This document shows positions 14,002 through 20,821 of a stretch of DNA of 23,784 nucleotides, one piece after another. The notes beneath the pieces are model-generated. The model searched no databases. It was not told the DNA's origin and saw nothing but the letters and a program-made list of their open reading frames with translations. The position numbers were made by a program, and so were the translations under genes. Source of the stretch: a virus; IMG/VR virus record IMGVR_UViG_3300032093_000839, positions 1-23,784 of that record. One strand, 5' to 3'. Within the stretch, counting starts at the first letter, position 1, and each line of letters starts with the position of its first letter.

Positions 14002-14030
14002 AAATAAAGCCCCGCACAAGACGGGGCATT
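14002..14030. terminator. Two-way intrinsic terminator between convergent genes
   Basis: GCCCCG (14009-14014), loop CACAAGA, CGGGGC (14022-14027). Left of the stem lies AAATAAA, which is TTTATTT for leftward transcripts; right of it is ATTTG. It should stop the antisense gene's transcript strongly and the virion operon moderately. Confidence 0.8.
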
Positions 14031-14050
14031 TGATCAGTACTTACCTAACT

Positions 14051-14269
14051 TCAGGCAGCAGCCGTTTGCATTTCAAGTTTTTTCAGATGCTTACGCACTG
14101 CAGAAATGTTCCAGCGGTAGTTATCGCGTGAACGAGTCTCAGGAAAAGCAGCGAAGTGCGGGCCAAGTTTCAGCGTGCCATTGTCGCGGTACTTGAAGAG
14201 AGTCTTGCGATCAATGCCGAGGAGTTCTTCCGCTTGCTGGACGGAGACCCAACCGGGATGCTTAGCCAT
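14051..14269 (-). CDS. Helix-turn-helix DNA-binding protein (MerR/excisionase-like), antisense to the virion operon
   Basis: 72 residues, starting at the ATG at 14269 (a TTG six bases upstream is less likely). WVSVQQAEELLGIDRKTLFK is a clear helix-turn-helix of the HTH_17/MerR type, followed by a wing-like NGTLKLGPHFAAFPETRS, then RDNYRWNISAVRKHLKKLEM. Such proteins are small regulators or excisionases; no integrase is visible here. It has its own promoter with a perfect TTGACA and its own terminator, so it is an independent unit placed antisense between two late-gene blocks. The protein at 23245-23697 has the same type of domain. Confidence 0.75.
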   Translation of the reverse strand: MAKHPGWVSVQQAEELLGIDRKTLFKYRDNGTLKLGPHFAAFPETRSRDNYRWNISAVRKHLKKLEMQTAAA

Positions 14270-14293
14270 GACCAAGGAGGTGCTTACAGACGT

Positions 14294-14321
14294 AACTTAC
14301 ACCACGTCAAGAGCATGTCAA
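14294..14321 (-). promoter_or_regulatory. Promoter of the antisense regulator, with tandem TTGACRTG
   Basis: On the minus strand: TTGACA (14321-14316), 16 bases, TAAGTT (14299-14294), start expected about 18 bases before the ATG at 14269. TTGACATG and TTGACGTG occur as a direct repeat exactly 11 bases apart, one helical turn, which suggests tandem operator half-sites or alternative -35 boxes. Confidence 0.5.
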
Positions 14322-14404
14322 CAGACTTAAGAAAAATTTTATCTCTTTACTTAGGCAAGAACAAATACGGGTCAAATTAAAATAGATTAACAGCACAAAA
14401 GAGT

Positions 14405-14767
14405 ATGTTCAATTGCGAACAGGAACCCCTTGCCCTGCTCATTGAATTAACTCCAAAGCTAGCTAAGAAACGTTACCGTCAATCTATATACGATGCCTGG
14501 GACTGCAAATGTGCTTATTGTGAGGCGGATGCCACATCATTGGATCATGTGATTCCCAGGTTTAAATCAGGTTCAAGCAATAGAACAAACCTTGTTCCAG
14601 CCTGTCGCAGGTGCAATACATCCAAGGCAAGTGCCAAGATGAATGAATGGTTTGAAAGACAAGAGTTCTTTACTCAAGCTAGGATGGATAGAATTAATGC
14701 CTGGATTAAACAAGAACCTTTTGACGTTTTTGTTTGCGATTTAACCGTGTTTAGGGAAGCTGTTTAA
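14405..14767 (+). CDS. HNH endonuclease with zinc-binding cysteines (McrA-type)
   Basis: 120 residues. C36-x2-C39 (CAYC), then LDHVIPRFKSG (D47, H48), N62, and the second pair C67-x2-C70 followed by N71 (ACRRCNTSK). This is the standard zinc-finger HNH nuclease core, in which H48 is the general base. The N-terminal 30 residues are a basic helix (LTPKLAKKRYRQSIYDAW). It may be a homing enzyme or a nuclease aiding packaging. The AT-rich stretch before it has a TAAAAT at 14378-14383, which may drive it. It diverges from the antisense regulator and ends one base before the next ATG. Confidence 0.82.
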   Translation: MFNCEQEPLALLIELTPKLAKKRYRQSIYDAWDCKCAYCEADATSLDHVIPRFKSGSSNRTNLVPACRRCNTSKASAKMNEWFERQEFFTQARMDRINAWIKQEPFDVFVCDLTVFREAV

Positions 14768-14768
14768 G

Positions 14769-17700
14769 ATGTCAATTTCATATGATGCAAGCCAGGATAA
14801 ATGGGATATTAAATATGAGAACGCAAATAACCCTGTAGTTGATACTGTATCTACTCCTATTAAATTATGGGTATATACCGGAACAAATTTAAGGCCTTAT
14901 ACAGTTAAAGGGCAGACAACGTATTATGACGTACCTGTTGAGCAGGAACGTACAGTAACTGTCTCTATTGATGGAGACCAACAAGAGATCCTAAAAGCTC
15001 TTGAAAAAGCAGGAAGTGTCTACTGGACCACAGACAAAGTCGATGATTTAAAAACAGCACAGATAATTGCCCGTGGAGACAACGCTAGAAACAGTAAAAA
15101 AAATGAAGAGGCGGCAAAGGTTAATTCTCTATACAAAGCAATTGACGCCTATGCAAAAGCGTCCAAGCCTGGGGATTACTTAAAGGCCAAAAAAACAATT
15201 GACGACTCTAGCGTCGACGACGCAACAAAAAAGAACGTTAAAGCGGCTTTCGATTCTTTCTATACAACAAAAGTTGTGTCTCCCTGGGACACATCTTCAG
15301 GGGCAAAAGTCCCTTTTGAGGGTTTTGAAAACACAATTCGATTTGACCCTGAATACTACAGCGGCACCACAAGTGGCAAAAGTGCAAGAGAAGTCTGGGA
15401 TAATGCAGTAAAAAATGAAGACCTTGACGTATTAGGTCGTTACCCAAACTACGAAGCATATGCGTTATGGCATTACAGCAACATTGGTCAAAATGATGCG
15501 AAGAAAAAAGGCGAGCGAGATCCAGGCTTTAAGCCACTTACACCTACTGATGGGTTTGAATATGGCAAGGTAGAGGAGTCTGTTCCAGGAAAAACAGATG
15601 CCGCCCGTCAATTTGAGCGCGACAAGATTGCAACCGATATTCTTGGGTTAAAACAAACAACTGAAGGTTATCAGCTCAGAGACCTTGCTAGTCAATACAG
15701 AAATCTTGTCACTAGCAACGCACAGTTAAAAGATCAATGGAGTACCGCAAAGTCAGAAATTTTATATGCAGAGCGTTTCCCGAAAGAGGCCAAGCAGCCT
15801 TGGGCAAAGCTTTATGAAGCAGTAAAAGAAGCCACTGGCGCCGAACCAGAGATACAGTCAGAAGCTGGTTTTGGTGAATTATTGACCAAGGCATACCAGC
15901 TGGACTCAACTCAGTACCCAGGTGCTCAGAAATTAATTAAAGATATTCAGGCCAACAAACAAATAGGCGCTGTTGACACAAAGCTATCTGAGTACGACAC
16001 GGCTCTTACCAAAGTCGCAGGTGAAGCTGAATCCAAACAAACTGAAAAGGCCGCTGTATTTCAAAGGCAGTTTTTAGAAGACTCCCGCAGAGCTTTAATT
16101 GAAGCAAAAAAAGCAGAACAAAAGTTTGACCTATTAAGTGGCACTTCGTTTGGCCAAGAGATTCTTGGTATGCGTGAGAATGTCGCCAATTCTATTTTGC
16201 AAGAATCAGGAGTGGGAGGCATTCTTTCCTTGGGGGGACAGCAAAAAGATGATCTTGCTCAGAAGTTCAACTTGTCACTAGACACAGGAAAAGTGTTTGG
16301 AAGCAACAACGGCCTGTTGTACAACTGGGAGAAATGGTTCTTTGATGAGATCGAGAAAAAATACGCAGGTGATTTAGACGTACCAAATGATTACGTTCCC
16401 GGTTACCAGCGTAATATTGACAATGGTTTTGTTACCGAGGATCAGATTAAATCTTGGAAGCAATATGACGATGCATACGAGACGTTAAAAAAAGATCCAG
16501 GTAATATTAGTGCGCAGCAAAAAGTTAATGCAGCCAATCTACCCAAGGATTACGTACCAGTCAACCAACGTAAAACAACAAAACAAGAGTGGATTGACTA
16601 CGAAGCAGCGCGTCGTGCCAAAGGTTGGGTTGATAACGACACGTTAGCCAAATGGTCGGACTACGATGACGCGTACAAAACATTAAACAACCCAGCGGCT
16701 ACACAACAAGAAAAACAAAAAGCACAAGACATTTACAACAACAAACCAGCGGACTACCTGGAGCCAGACAAAAGAATTGACTCTGACATTCAATTTGCGC
16801 AAGACTTCTTTAATGATTATTTGCTGCCTAGGTTTAATGCGTCAAAATCAATCAGCGAATTTAGGGATTACATTAACGTAGATAAAGACAAGCAAAACAT
16901 TTTCCAAACGGAAGACCGTCTGCAAAGTTTAAAAAATGCGGCGGAATCAGCTTCTGTTTCTTGGATGAAAGCCCTTGACTCCCTGGGGACAAGTAAGTTT
17001 AATTCTGATTATTACTTTGACCCAGGTCAATACTACCTTGAAAAAGGTGTTGGCACGGAAGGAAAATCTCCTGTGCTTTTGGGCGATCAGTTTCAAAAAG
17101 AATGGGGTAACACCATTCCAGATCAATACATTAAGCAAAAGACTGATATTGCAAATGACTGGGAGAAAGCAAAGGCTGGTGAGACAACAAAAGATGATAA
17201 TGGCAATGATATTAACTGGCAAGCCAAGGCATATTTATATGGTTTTGACGTAAACAACAAAGAAGATTTTGCCAAGCTGCACTATGAAGTACTAGGACAA
17301 GCCAGGCAGTACGACTCTGCTCCTGATGTATTCAATCCGCGAATTGCGCAGATCTACTTAAAACAAGTACTGACGCCATACCTTGCTGATAAATACGCAA
17401 AAATTGGAACAGTCTTTGGCCAGTTTGTTAACCCAGAAGAGTTTGCCGATGAGTTTGTAAATAAACTAGACCCGTTAAAAAATAAAGAACAAACAGAGAA
17501 GGTCTTAAAGCTTTATGGCCTGGATTCAAATACAGAAGATCTTACGCAATTAAAGAAGATGATCTCTGATAGCATCCGCAGTTCGGATGCCCTGGACATT
17601 AGAGAGCAAATTAAAAAACTTAACCAGGAAAGTGAAACTCCAACACAAGAGCTGTTGGGCGTTGAGTACATTCAGCGTGCTTCTGATAAAAGGGAAGAAG

Positions 17701-18164
17701 CCAAGAGAGTTGATGACGCTTTGTTTAGTCGTTTTAAATCGGCGGGGTACCAGGGAAGCCAAGAAGAGTTTTACAGTGACTTTATGCCTGATGCCACAGA
17801 AGAAGACAAGAAAATTTTCCAAACTGTTTATAGTGGCAAGGCGCCCAGTGAGCTTTATAAATTCAAGCCAACAGGAGATCCTTTTTCGGATATTGGTCAA
17901 TTGGAAAGTTTATCTTCATTTGGAGAAGAAGAACCCAAGAAGGTAACGCCTAAGACTACAGAACCAAAAAGCAAATACTTTTCTTTCTTCCCAGAGGAAG
18001 ATACAGAAGAAGAGGAAGAACCGAGTTCTCCAGTTAAAATTAAGAAAGGTAGTGATATCCTTTCGGAATTCAAGTCACGTTTAAACCTTTCTCCCACAGC
18101 AGGTAAAACAGGTTCATCTGATTTGTCCGATCCTTTTTCTAGTTCCTTCTTTGGTTCCTTCTAA
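14769..18164 (+). CDS. Giant internal virion or ejection-type protein with repeats
   Basis: 1131 residues, the longest protein in the window: hydrophilic, Lys/Asp/Gln-rich and mostly helical. A strand-rich start (1-70) is followed by long helices. Residues about 536-665 hold a degenerate repeat: PNDYVPGYQR, PKDYVPVNQR and PADYLEPDKR at about 538, 591 and 658, alternating with SWKQYDDAYETL and KWSDYDDAYKTL. The end is acidic and Ser-rich (EEDTEEEEEPSSP; SDPFSSSFFGSF). Large helical proteins in late operons are commonly internal head or ejection proteins, but no lytic domain is evident and the role is inferred. It overlaps the next gene by one base (TAATG). Confidence 0.6.
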   Translation: MSISYDASQDKWDIKYENANNPVVDTVSTPIKLWVYTGTNLRPYTVKGQTTYYDVPVEQERTVTVSIDGDQQEILKALEKAGSVYWTTDKVDDLKTAQIIARGDNARNSKKNEEAAKVNSLYKAIDAYAKASKPGDYLKAKKTIDDSSVDDATKKNVKAAFDSFYTTKVVSPWDTSSGAKVPFEGFENTIRFDPEYYSGTTSGKSAREVWDNAVKNEDLDVLGRYPNYEAYALWHYSNIGQNDAKKKGERDPGFKPLTPTDGFEYGKVEESVPGKTDAARQFERDKIATDILGLKQTTEGYQLRDLASQYRNLVTSNAQLKDQWSTAKSEILYAERFPKEAKQPWAKLYEAVKEATGAEPEIQSEAGFGELLTKAYQLDSTQYPGAQKLIKDIQANKQIGAVDTKLSEYDTALTKVAGEAESKQTEKAAVFQRQFLEDSRRALIEAKKAEQKFDLLSGTSFGQEILGMRENVANSILQESGVGGILSLGGQQKDDLAQKFNLSLDTGKVFGSNNGLLYNWEKWFFDEIEKKYAGDLDVPNDYVPGYQRNIDNGFVTEDQIKSWKQYDDAYETLKKDPGNISAQQKVNAANLPKDYVPVNQRKTTKQEWIDYEAARRAKGWVDNDTLAKWSDYDDAYKTLNNPAATQQEKQKAQDIYNNKPADYLEPDKRIDSDIQFAQDFFNDYLLPRFNASKSISEFRDYINVDKDKQNIFQTEDRLQSLKNAAESASVSWMKALDSLGTSKFNSDYYFDPGQYYLEKGVGTEGKSPVLLGDQFQKEWGNTIPDQYIKQKTDIANDWEKAKAGETTKDDNGNDINWQAKAYLYGFDVNNKEDFAKLHYEVLGQARQYDSAPDVFNPRIAQIYLKQVLTPYLADKYAKIGTVFGQFVNPEEFADEFVNKLDPLKNKEQTEKVLKLYGLDSNTEDLTQLKKMISDSIRSSDALDIREQIKKLNQESETPTQELLGVEYIQRASDKREEAKRVDDALFSRFKSAGYQGSQEEFYSDFMPDATEEDKKIFQTVYSGKAPSELYKFKPTGDPFSDIGQLESLSSFGEEEPKKVTPKTTEPKSKYFSFFPEEDTEEEEEPSSPVKIKKGSDILSEFKSRLNLSPTAGKTGSSDLSDPFSSSFFGSF

Positions 18165-18451
18165 TGGCTGACAAACGCAAGAAAGCGGCCAGTGCCGCAA
18201 AAAGATTTCAGAAAGATAAGATGGCTTGCAACAAACCGCAACGTGCGCCGGCAGGGGATAAGCACAAATACGTGGTAAAAGCGTGCCAAGGGGGCAAGGA
18301 GGGTATTGTCCGTTTTGGTGCCAGAGGTTACGAAGATTACACGCAGCACAAGGACGAGGGAAGGCGTGCTAACTTTAAGGCCAGGCACAACTGTTCCGAG
18401 AAGAAGGACAAACTGACTCCCGGATGGTGGAGCTGCCATTATTCGTGGTAG
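18164..18451 (+). CDS. Conserved basic Cys/His small protein (DUF5754-like)
   Basis: 95 residues starting at a TAATG overlap. The first 25 residues are Lys/Ala-rich (MADKRKKAASAAKRFQKDK). The second part has the pattern KYVVKACQGGKEGIVRFGAR, then RRANFKARHNCSEKKDKLTP and GWWSCHYSW. I recall this motif order (VxK...RFG...FxARHxC..KKDK...WSC) from an uncharacterised family found in phages and large DNA viruses. The Cys and His could bind a metal. The function is unknown; nucleic-acid contact in the particle is plausible given the charge. Confidence 0.6.
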   Translation: MADKRKKAASAAKRFQKDKMACNKPQRAPAGDKHKYVVKACQGGKEGIVRFGARGYEDYTQHKDEGRRANFKARHNCSEKKDKLTPGWWSCHYSW

Positions 18452-18477
18452 ACTTTAACTGGTAGTGAAAGTTTTGG

Positions 18478-18921
18478 ATGGCTAAAAATAAATATATTGT
18501 GGCTTTGTGCAAGGACTGCTTTAAACCTTGTAACAAAAGAAAAGATTCTTTGAAAACATGGCAAGGCCGTTGCCGTTCTTGCGCCAGGAAACATGTACAC
18601 GCGTGTACTGATTTCACTATTAACGCAACAAAAAAAGCAAATACAATACATGGAGATGCCAAAAACAAGTACAGTAAAGGCCATTGGTTATATGGACGAT
18701 GGTTAAAAATGCGTCGTCGTTGCAAAGAGTATCCTACGTACATTGCCAAAGGCATTCAAGTATGTGATGAGTGGCTTTTAAGTTACCCAGCGTTTAAAAA
18801 GTGGGCGGAAGAAAACGGAGCAGAACAAGACCTGGAGCTGGACCGCACCGATAATTATGGCGATTATTGCCCAAGCAATTGCCGTTGGGTCACGCATCAG
18901 GTAAACTGCCAGAACAAGTGA
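18478..18921 (+). CDS. Homing-type HNH-like endonuclease with N-terminal zinc ribbon
   Basis: 147 residues. C11-x2-C14 and C32-x2-C35 form a zinc ribbon. The C-terminal two-thirds matches a widespread phage homing-type family: LYGRWLKMRRRCKEYPTY, KGIQVCDEWL, then LELDRTDNYGDYCPSNCRWV with R123, D125 and N126, and a terminal T..Q..NK. The strong C-terminal consensus gives confidence in the family; cutting activity is inferred. No Shine-Dalgarno is seen at the ATG. It sits between two small conserved genes, and AACTGGT occurs both before it (18458-18464) and after it (18942-18948), possibly marking the insertion site. Confidence 0.75.
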   Translation: MAKNKYIVALCKDCFKPCNKRKDSLKTWQGRCRSCARKHVHACTDFTINATKKANTIHGDAKNKYSKGHWLYGRWLKMRRRCKEYPTYIAKGIQVCDEWLLSYPAFKKWAEENGAEQDLELDRTDNYGDYCPSNCRWVTHQVNCQNK

Positions 18922-18955
18922 GGTTTCACTTGTGTAATTACAACTGGTGACAACC

Positions 18956-19078
18956 ATGGCAAAACCCAAGTCAAGCTCCACAATTAAAATTGAATCCAAG
19001 CCCAAGAAGACACGGCAAGGGCGTTCTAAAAGTACTAAGCTAAAGCCTGGGCAAAAACGCTATCGTGGCCAAGGTTAA
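18956..19078 (+). CDS. Small very basic protein (40 aa)
   Basis: ATG 18956 to TAA 19078 encodes MAKPKSSSTIKIESKPKKTR followed by QGRSKSTKLKPGQKRYRGQG. It has about 14 Lys/Arg and only one acidic residue. The ending K-RYRGQG and the RQGRSKSTK segment resemble small basic proteins that I recall from other cyanophages, probably nucleic-acid binding. A weak Shine-Dalgarno (GGTGA) precedes the ATG. It is too short for routine gene callers but shows clear protein-like composition. Confidence 0.6.
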   Translation: MAKPKSSSTIKIESKPKKTRQGRSKSTKLKPGQKRYRGQG

Positions 19079-19124
19079 TGTCATGAACGAGTGTCAATAG
19101 GACACTTAAAAATTGTGTATGATT

Positions 19125-19145
19125 GGGGTAATGCTTCATTACCCC
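19125..19145 (+). promoter_or_regulatory. Perfect 9-bp hairpin at the endolysin start codon
   Basis: GGGGTAATG (19125-19133) and CATTACCCC (19137-19145) are exact reverse complements around the triplet CTT. The stem ends two bases before ATG 19148. There is no Shine-Dalgarno and no T-run. A TATGAT (19118-19123) directly precedes it. A lysis gene behind such a block would be expected to be translated poorly or conditionally. Confidence 0.6.
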
Positions 19146-19147
19146 CC

Positions 19148-19822
19148 ATGACTGATCACACATCTGCAATTAATTTAATTTGCAAGCATGAGGGCTTTAA
19201 CGAGAAAGCTTACGCTGATCCAAGTACAGGTGGAGAACCTTACACCATTGGATATGGAACACAGTTTTATCCTGATGGCTCACCTGTAAAACGCGGCCAT
19301 CGATGCAGTAAAGAGAAGGCGCTTGAATATTTGTTTCACGAAGTAGACGTAATCGATACTCAGTTATCAAAACTCAACATTGGCATTAGTGATTCTGCTA
19401 GGCAGGCGTTGATTTCTTTTATTCATTCTGTGGGATGGGACTCCTTTTTCTACAGCAGCATTGTCGATAACTTGGAACATGAAGACCTGCAAGAAGTAAC
19501 TGAAGAAATGACAAGGTGGGTTTTTGATGTGGACCATCAAGTCATTGGAAGCCTTCTTGATCGGCGCCGTGAAGAAACAAACCTTCTGTTAAAAGATGCC
19601 GATGCATTTGTGCAGCCGTGCGCACGTCTTTTGTTGTCTGCATTCAGGGTTTACTCTGGGGCTCAGCATGAAATACAAGCTATTAAGCACCTGGAAGAGA
19701 GCTTGAATCCTTATGTATTGTCCCGCTTTGCAAATGAGTTTAGGGTCAGCGAAAAACCCTGGGACACATTCCGCGCTGACGAGTACGACCCCGATGATTT
19801 CAACACTGTCTTTGACAGGTAG
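19148..19822 (+). CDS. Endolysin, GH24 (T4-lysozyme-type) muramidase
   Basis: 224 residues from ATG 19148. The glycosidase core is ICKHEGFNEKAYADPSTGGE with E15 and D24, spaced nine residues as in T4 lysozyme (E11, D20), then PYTIGYGTQF, where T33 would be the third catalytic residue. Further family features are KEKALEYLFHEVDVIDTQL and ARQALISFIHSVGWDSF. About 90 C-terminal residues (from 130) go beyond the usual lysozyme length and are acidic near the end; they may be a wall-binding or regulatory tail. An in-frame GTG at 19091 would add 19 residues and put the hairpin inside the gene; the ATG is preferred because homology starts there. It cuts host peptidoglycan for release. Confidence 0.85.
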   Translation: MTDHTSAINLICKHEGFNEKAYADPSTGGEPYTIGYGTQFYPDGSPVKRGHRCSKEKALEYLFHEVDVIDTQLSKLNIGISDSARQALISFIHSVGWDSFFYSSIVDNLEHEDLQEVTEEMTRWVFDVDHQVIGSLLDRRREETNLLLKDADAFVQPCARLLLSAFRVYSGAQHEIQAIKHLEESLNPYVLSRFANEFRVSEKPWDTFRADEYDPDDFNTVFDR

Positions 19823-19831
19823 AATTAGAAT
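19812..19831 (+). promoter_or_regulatory. TTGACA/TAGAAT element before the NblA-like gene
   Basis: A perfect TTGACA (19812-19817) is followed eight bases later by TAGAAT (19826-19831). The spacing is too short for a normal sigma-70 pair but like that of the elements at 503 and 7993. It could also use a weak downstream -10 (TGCATT, 17-base spacer). Confidence 0.3.
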
Positions 19832-19846
19832 AGTTGCATTAAAAAC

Positions 19847-20152
19847 GTGCAAAGCGGAATGGAGCGTTCAGTAGAGCCACGGGAATTTGAACTTCCTCTA
19901 GAGCTTCAATTCTCGATGCGCAAAGCTGAGCTTGCGGCCCAAGAAATGACCTGGGACGACCTCTACGCAGCTCTGTTGAACCTCTACCATCAACGCCTGA
20001 TGGAGTGGTATGCAGTAAAAGAGATCATGGCGTCTGAAAATATTGAGATTGACTTCGACATTCCCACTGATCTAGAGCTAGCAGAACTCGCCGCCGCATG
20101 TATATACGACGACGAGGATGACGAAGAAGGCGACGACCTTCAGCCGTTCTGA
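19847..20152 (+). CDS. NblA-like phycobilisome degradation adaptor (probable)
   Basis: 101 residues from GTG 19847, or 97 from ATG 19859. Residues 17-62 line up with the NblA family from memory: LPLELQFSMRKAE against the family start L-E-QFSLRSFE, then MTWDDLYAALLNLYHQRLME against M-S-EQA-DFLV-LY-QM, and a second helix end YAVKEIM. NblA is a small helical adaptor that binds phycobilisome rods and the Clp protease chaperone, causing antenna breakdown. Here it is followed by a 35-residue acidic tail (YDDEDDEEGDD) not found in the usual 60-residue proteins. It is the last rightward gene of the block, directly after the endolysin. It could instead be an unrelated helical phage protein. Confidence 0.45.
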   Translation: MQSGMERSVEPREFELPLELQFSMRKAELAAQEMTWDDLYAALLNLYHQRLMEWYAVKEIMASENIEIDFDIPTDLELAELAAACIYDDEDDEEGDDLQPF

Positions 20153-20634
20153 GTTTCGTTGACGGTGATTAGCCGGTCCAAGTACCAGCGACATTTTTCA
20201 AGGTCTTGCACACCGCCCTTGTTTCGCCAGCGCCATTGATATTTAATGCAACAACCTCGAAGGTAACCTTGAAACTCCTCTGCGGTTAATTGCGCTTCAA
20301 TGGCATCGATGCATTCAATAGCGGAATCTGCGTAGTGAGACGGATGGTTTACCAAATCCTCCTGGACCACAGGAGCAGTTTCTTTGGTGGCCCAGGGCAC
20401 TGGGCAGACACCATCCTTGCACTCAGTCAAGTCGCTGATTATCGGCGCAAACCACGGCGAAGACGAGACTGTTCCATCAGTTCCTCGTTCGGTGCCCCCA
20501 GATCCAGTACTAACGCCTTGGGTTTCGGTGATGCTCCCATCATCACTCCTTGCTCCATTGTCGGTATATATCCCGTTGCTCCAGGCCGTCCCCCCTCGAG
20601 AGCCAAGTTTGTCCGTTCCCTTCCGTCCTGACAT
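20140..20634 (-). CDS. DUF3310 protein with low-complexity N-terminus
   Basis: 164 residues. Residues 95-156 are a clear DUF3310 domain: VNHPSHYADSAIECIDAIEA, then FQGYLRGCCIKYQWRWRNKG and DLEKCRWYLDRLI. Such proteins are common in phages and are often loosely named nucleotide kinase, though the activity is unproven. The first 90 residues are Gly/Ser/Thr-rich and lie in another frame over the end of the upstream gene for 196 bases. A later start cannot be excluded; no good Shine-Dalgarno is seen at ATG 20634. The 3' end overlaps the NblA-like gene tail to tail by 13 bases. Confidence 0.75.
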   Translation of the reverse strand: MSGRKGTDKLGSRGGTAWSNGIYTDNGARSDDGSITETQGVSTGSGGTERGTDGTVSSSPWFAPIISDLTECKDGVCPVPWATKETAPVVQEDLVNHPSHYADSAIECIDAIEAQLTAEEFQGYLRGCCIKYQWRWRNKGGVQDLEKCRWYLDRLITVNETQNG

Positions 20635-20780
20635 AGGGTTAACCCTCTGTTGTACATATCCATTAAGGGTACATCATTTTCTTCGTTGGCGAGAGGTGCG
20701 CCAAAATCTTCTTCACTAAGACAACGACAATTCAGTTCATCTTGAACAAAACTATCTAAAAATCCCGCCGCGCCGTGCAT
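20439..20780 (-). CDS. Small protein of unknown function, overlapping DUF3310 gene
   Basis: 113 residues. The first 60 look well protein-like: FLDSFVQDELNCRCLSEEDF, then ENDVPLMDMYNRGLTLCQDG. The last 40 are helical (PNEELMEQSRLRRGLRR). No family is recognised. It lies directly upstream of the DUF3310 gene on the same strand and shares 196 bases with it in another frame. It starts 41 bases from the divergent gene at 20822. Confidence 0.5.
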   Translation of the reverse strand: MHGAAGFLDSFVQDELNCRCLSEEDFGAPLANEENDVPLMDMYNRGLTLCQDGRERTNLALEGGRPGATGYIPTMEQGVMMGASPKPKALVLDLGAPNEELMEQSRLRRGLRR

Positions 20781-20792
20781 GACTATTAAGTG

Positions 20793-20816
20793 GCTTGATT
20801 TACTGTTTTTATAATA
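20793..20816 (+). promoter_or_regulatory. Recurrent promoter-like motif, copy 2 (possible leaderless start)
   Basis: GCTTGATTT (20793-20801), five bases, TTTTATAATA (20807-20816): same blocks and spacing as 7991-8014. TATAAT (20810-20815) is followed by six bases and then ATG 20822, so transcription would begin at the start codon. ATAATATTAT here is also a palindrome in the divergent spacer, so leftward use is possible. Confidence 0.45.
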
Positions 20817-20821
20817 TTATC

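Noticed and set aside
14156-14380. 74-codon open frame on the plus strand
   Set aside because: Antisense shadow of the helix-turn-helix gene, which has a recognisable domain, promoter and terminator.
20290-20719. Open plus-strand frames opposite the DUF3310 region
   Set aside because: The minus strand has the recognised DUF3310 domain; the plus frames show no protein-like pattern.
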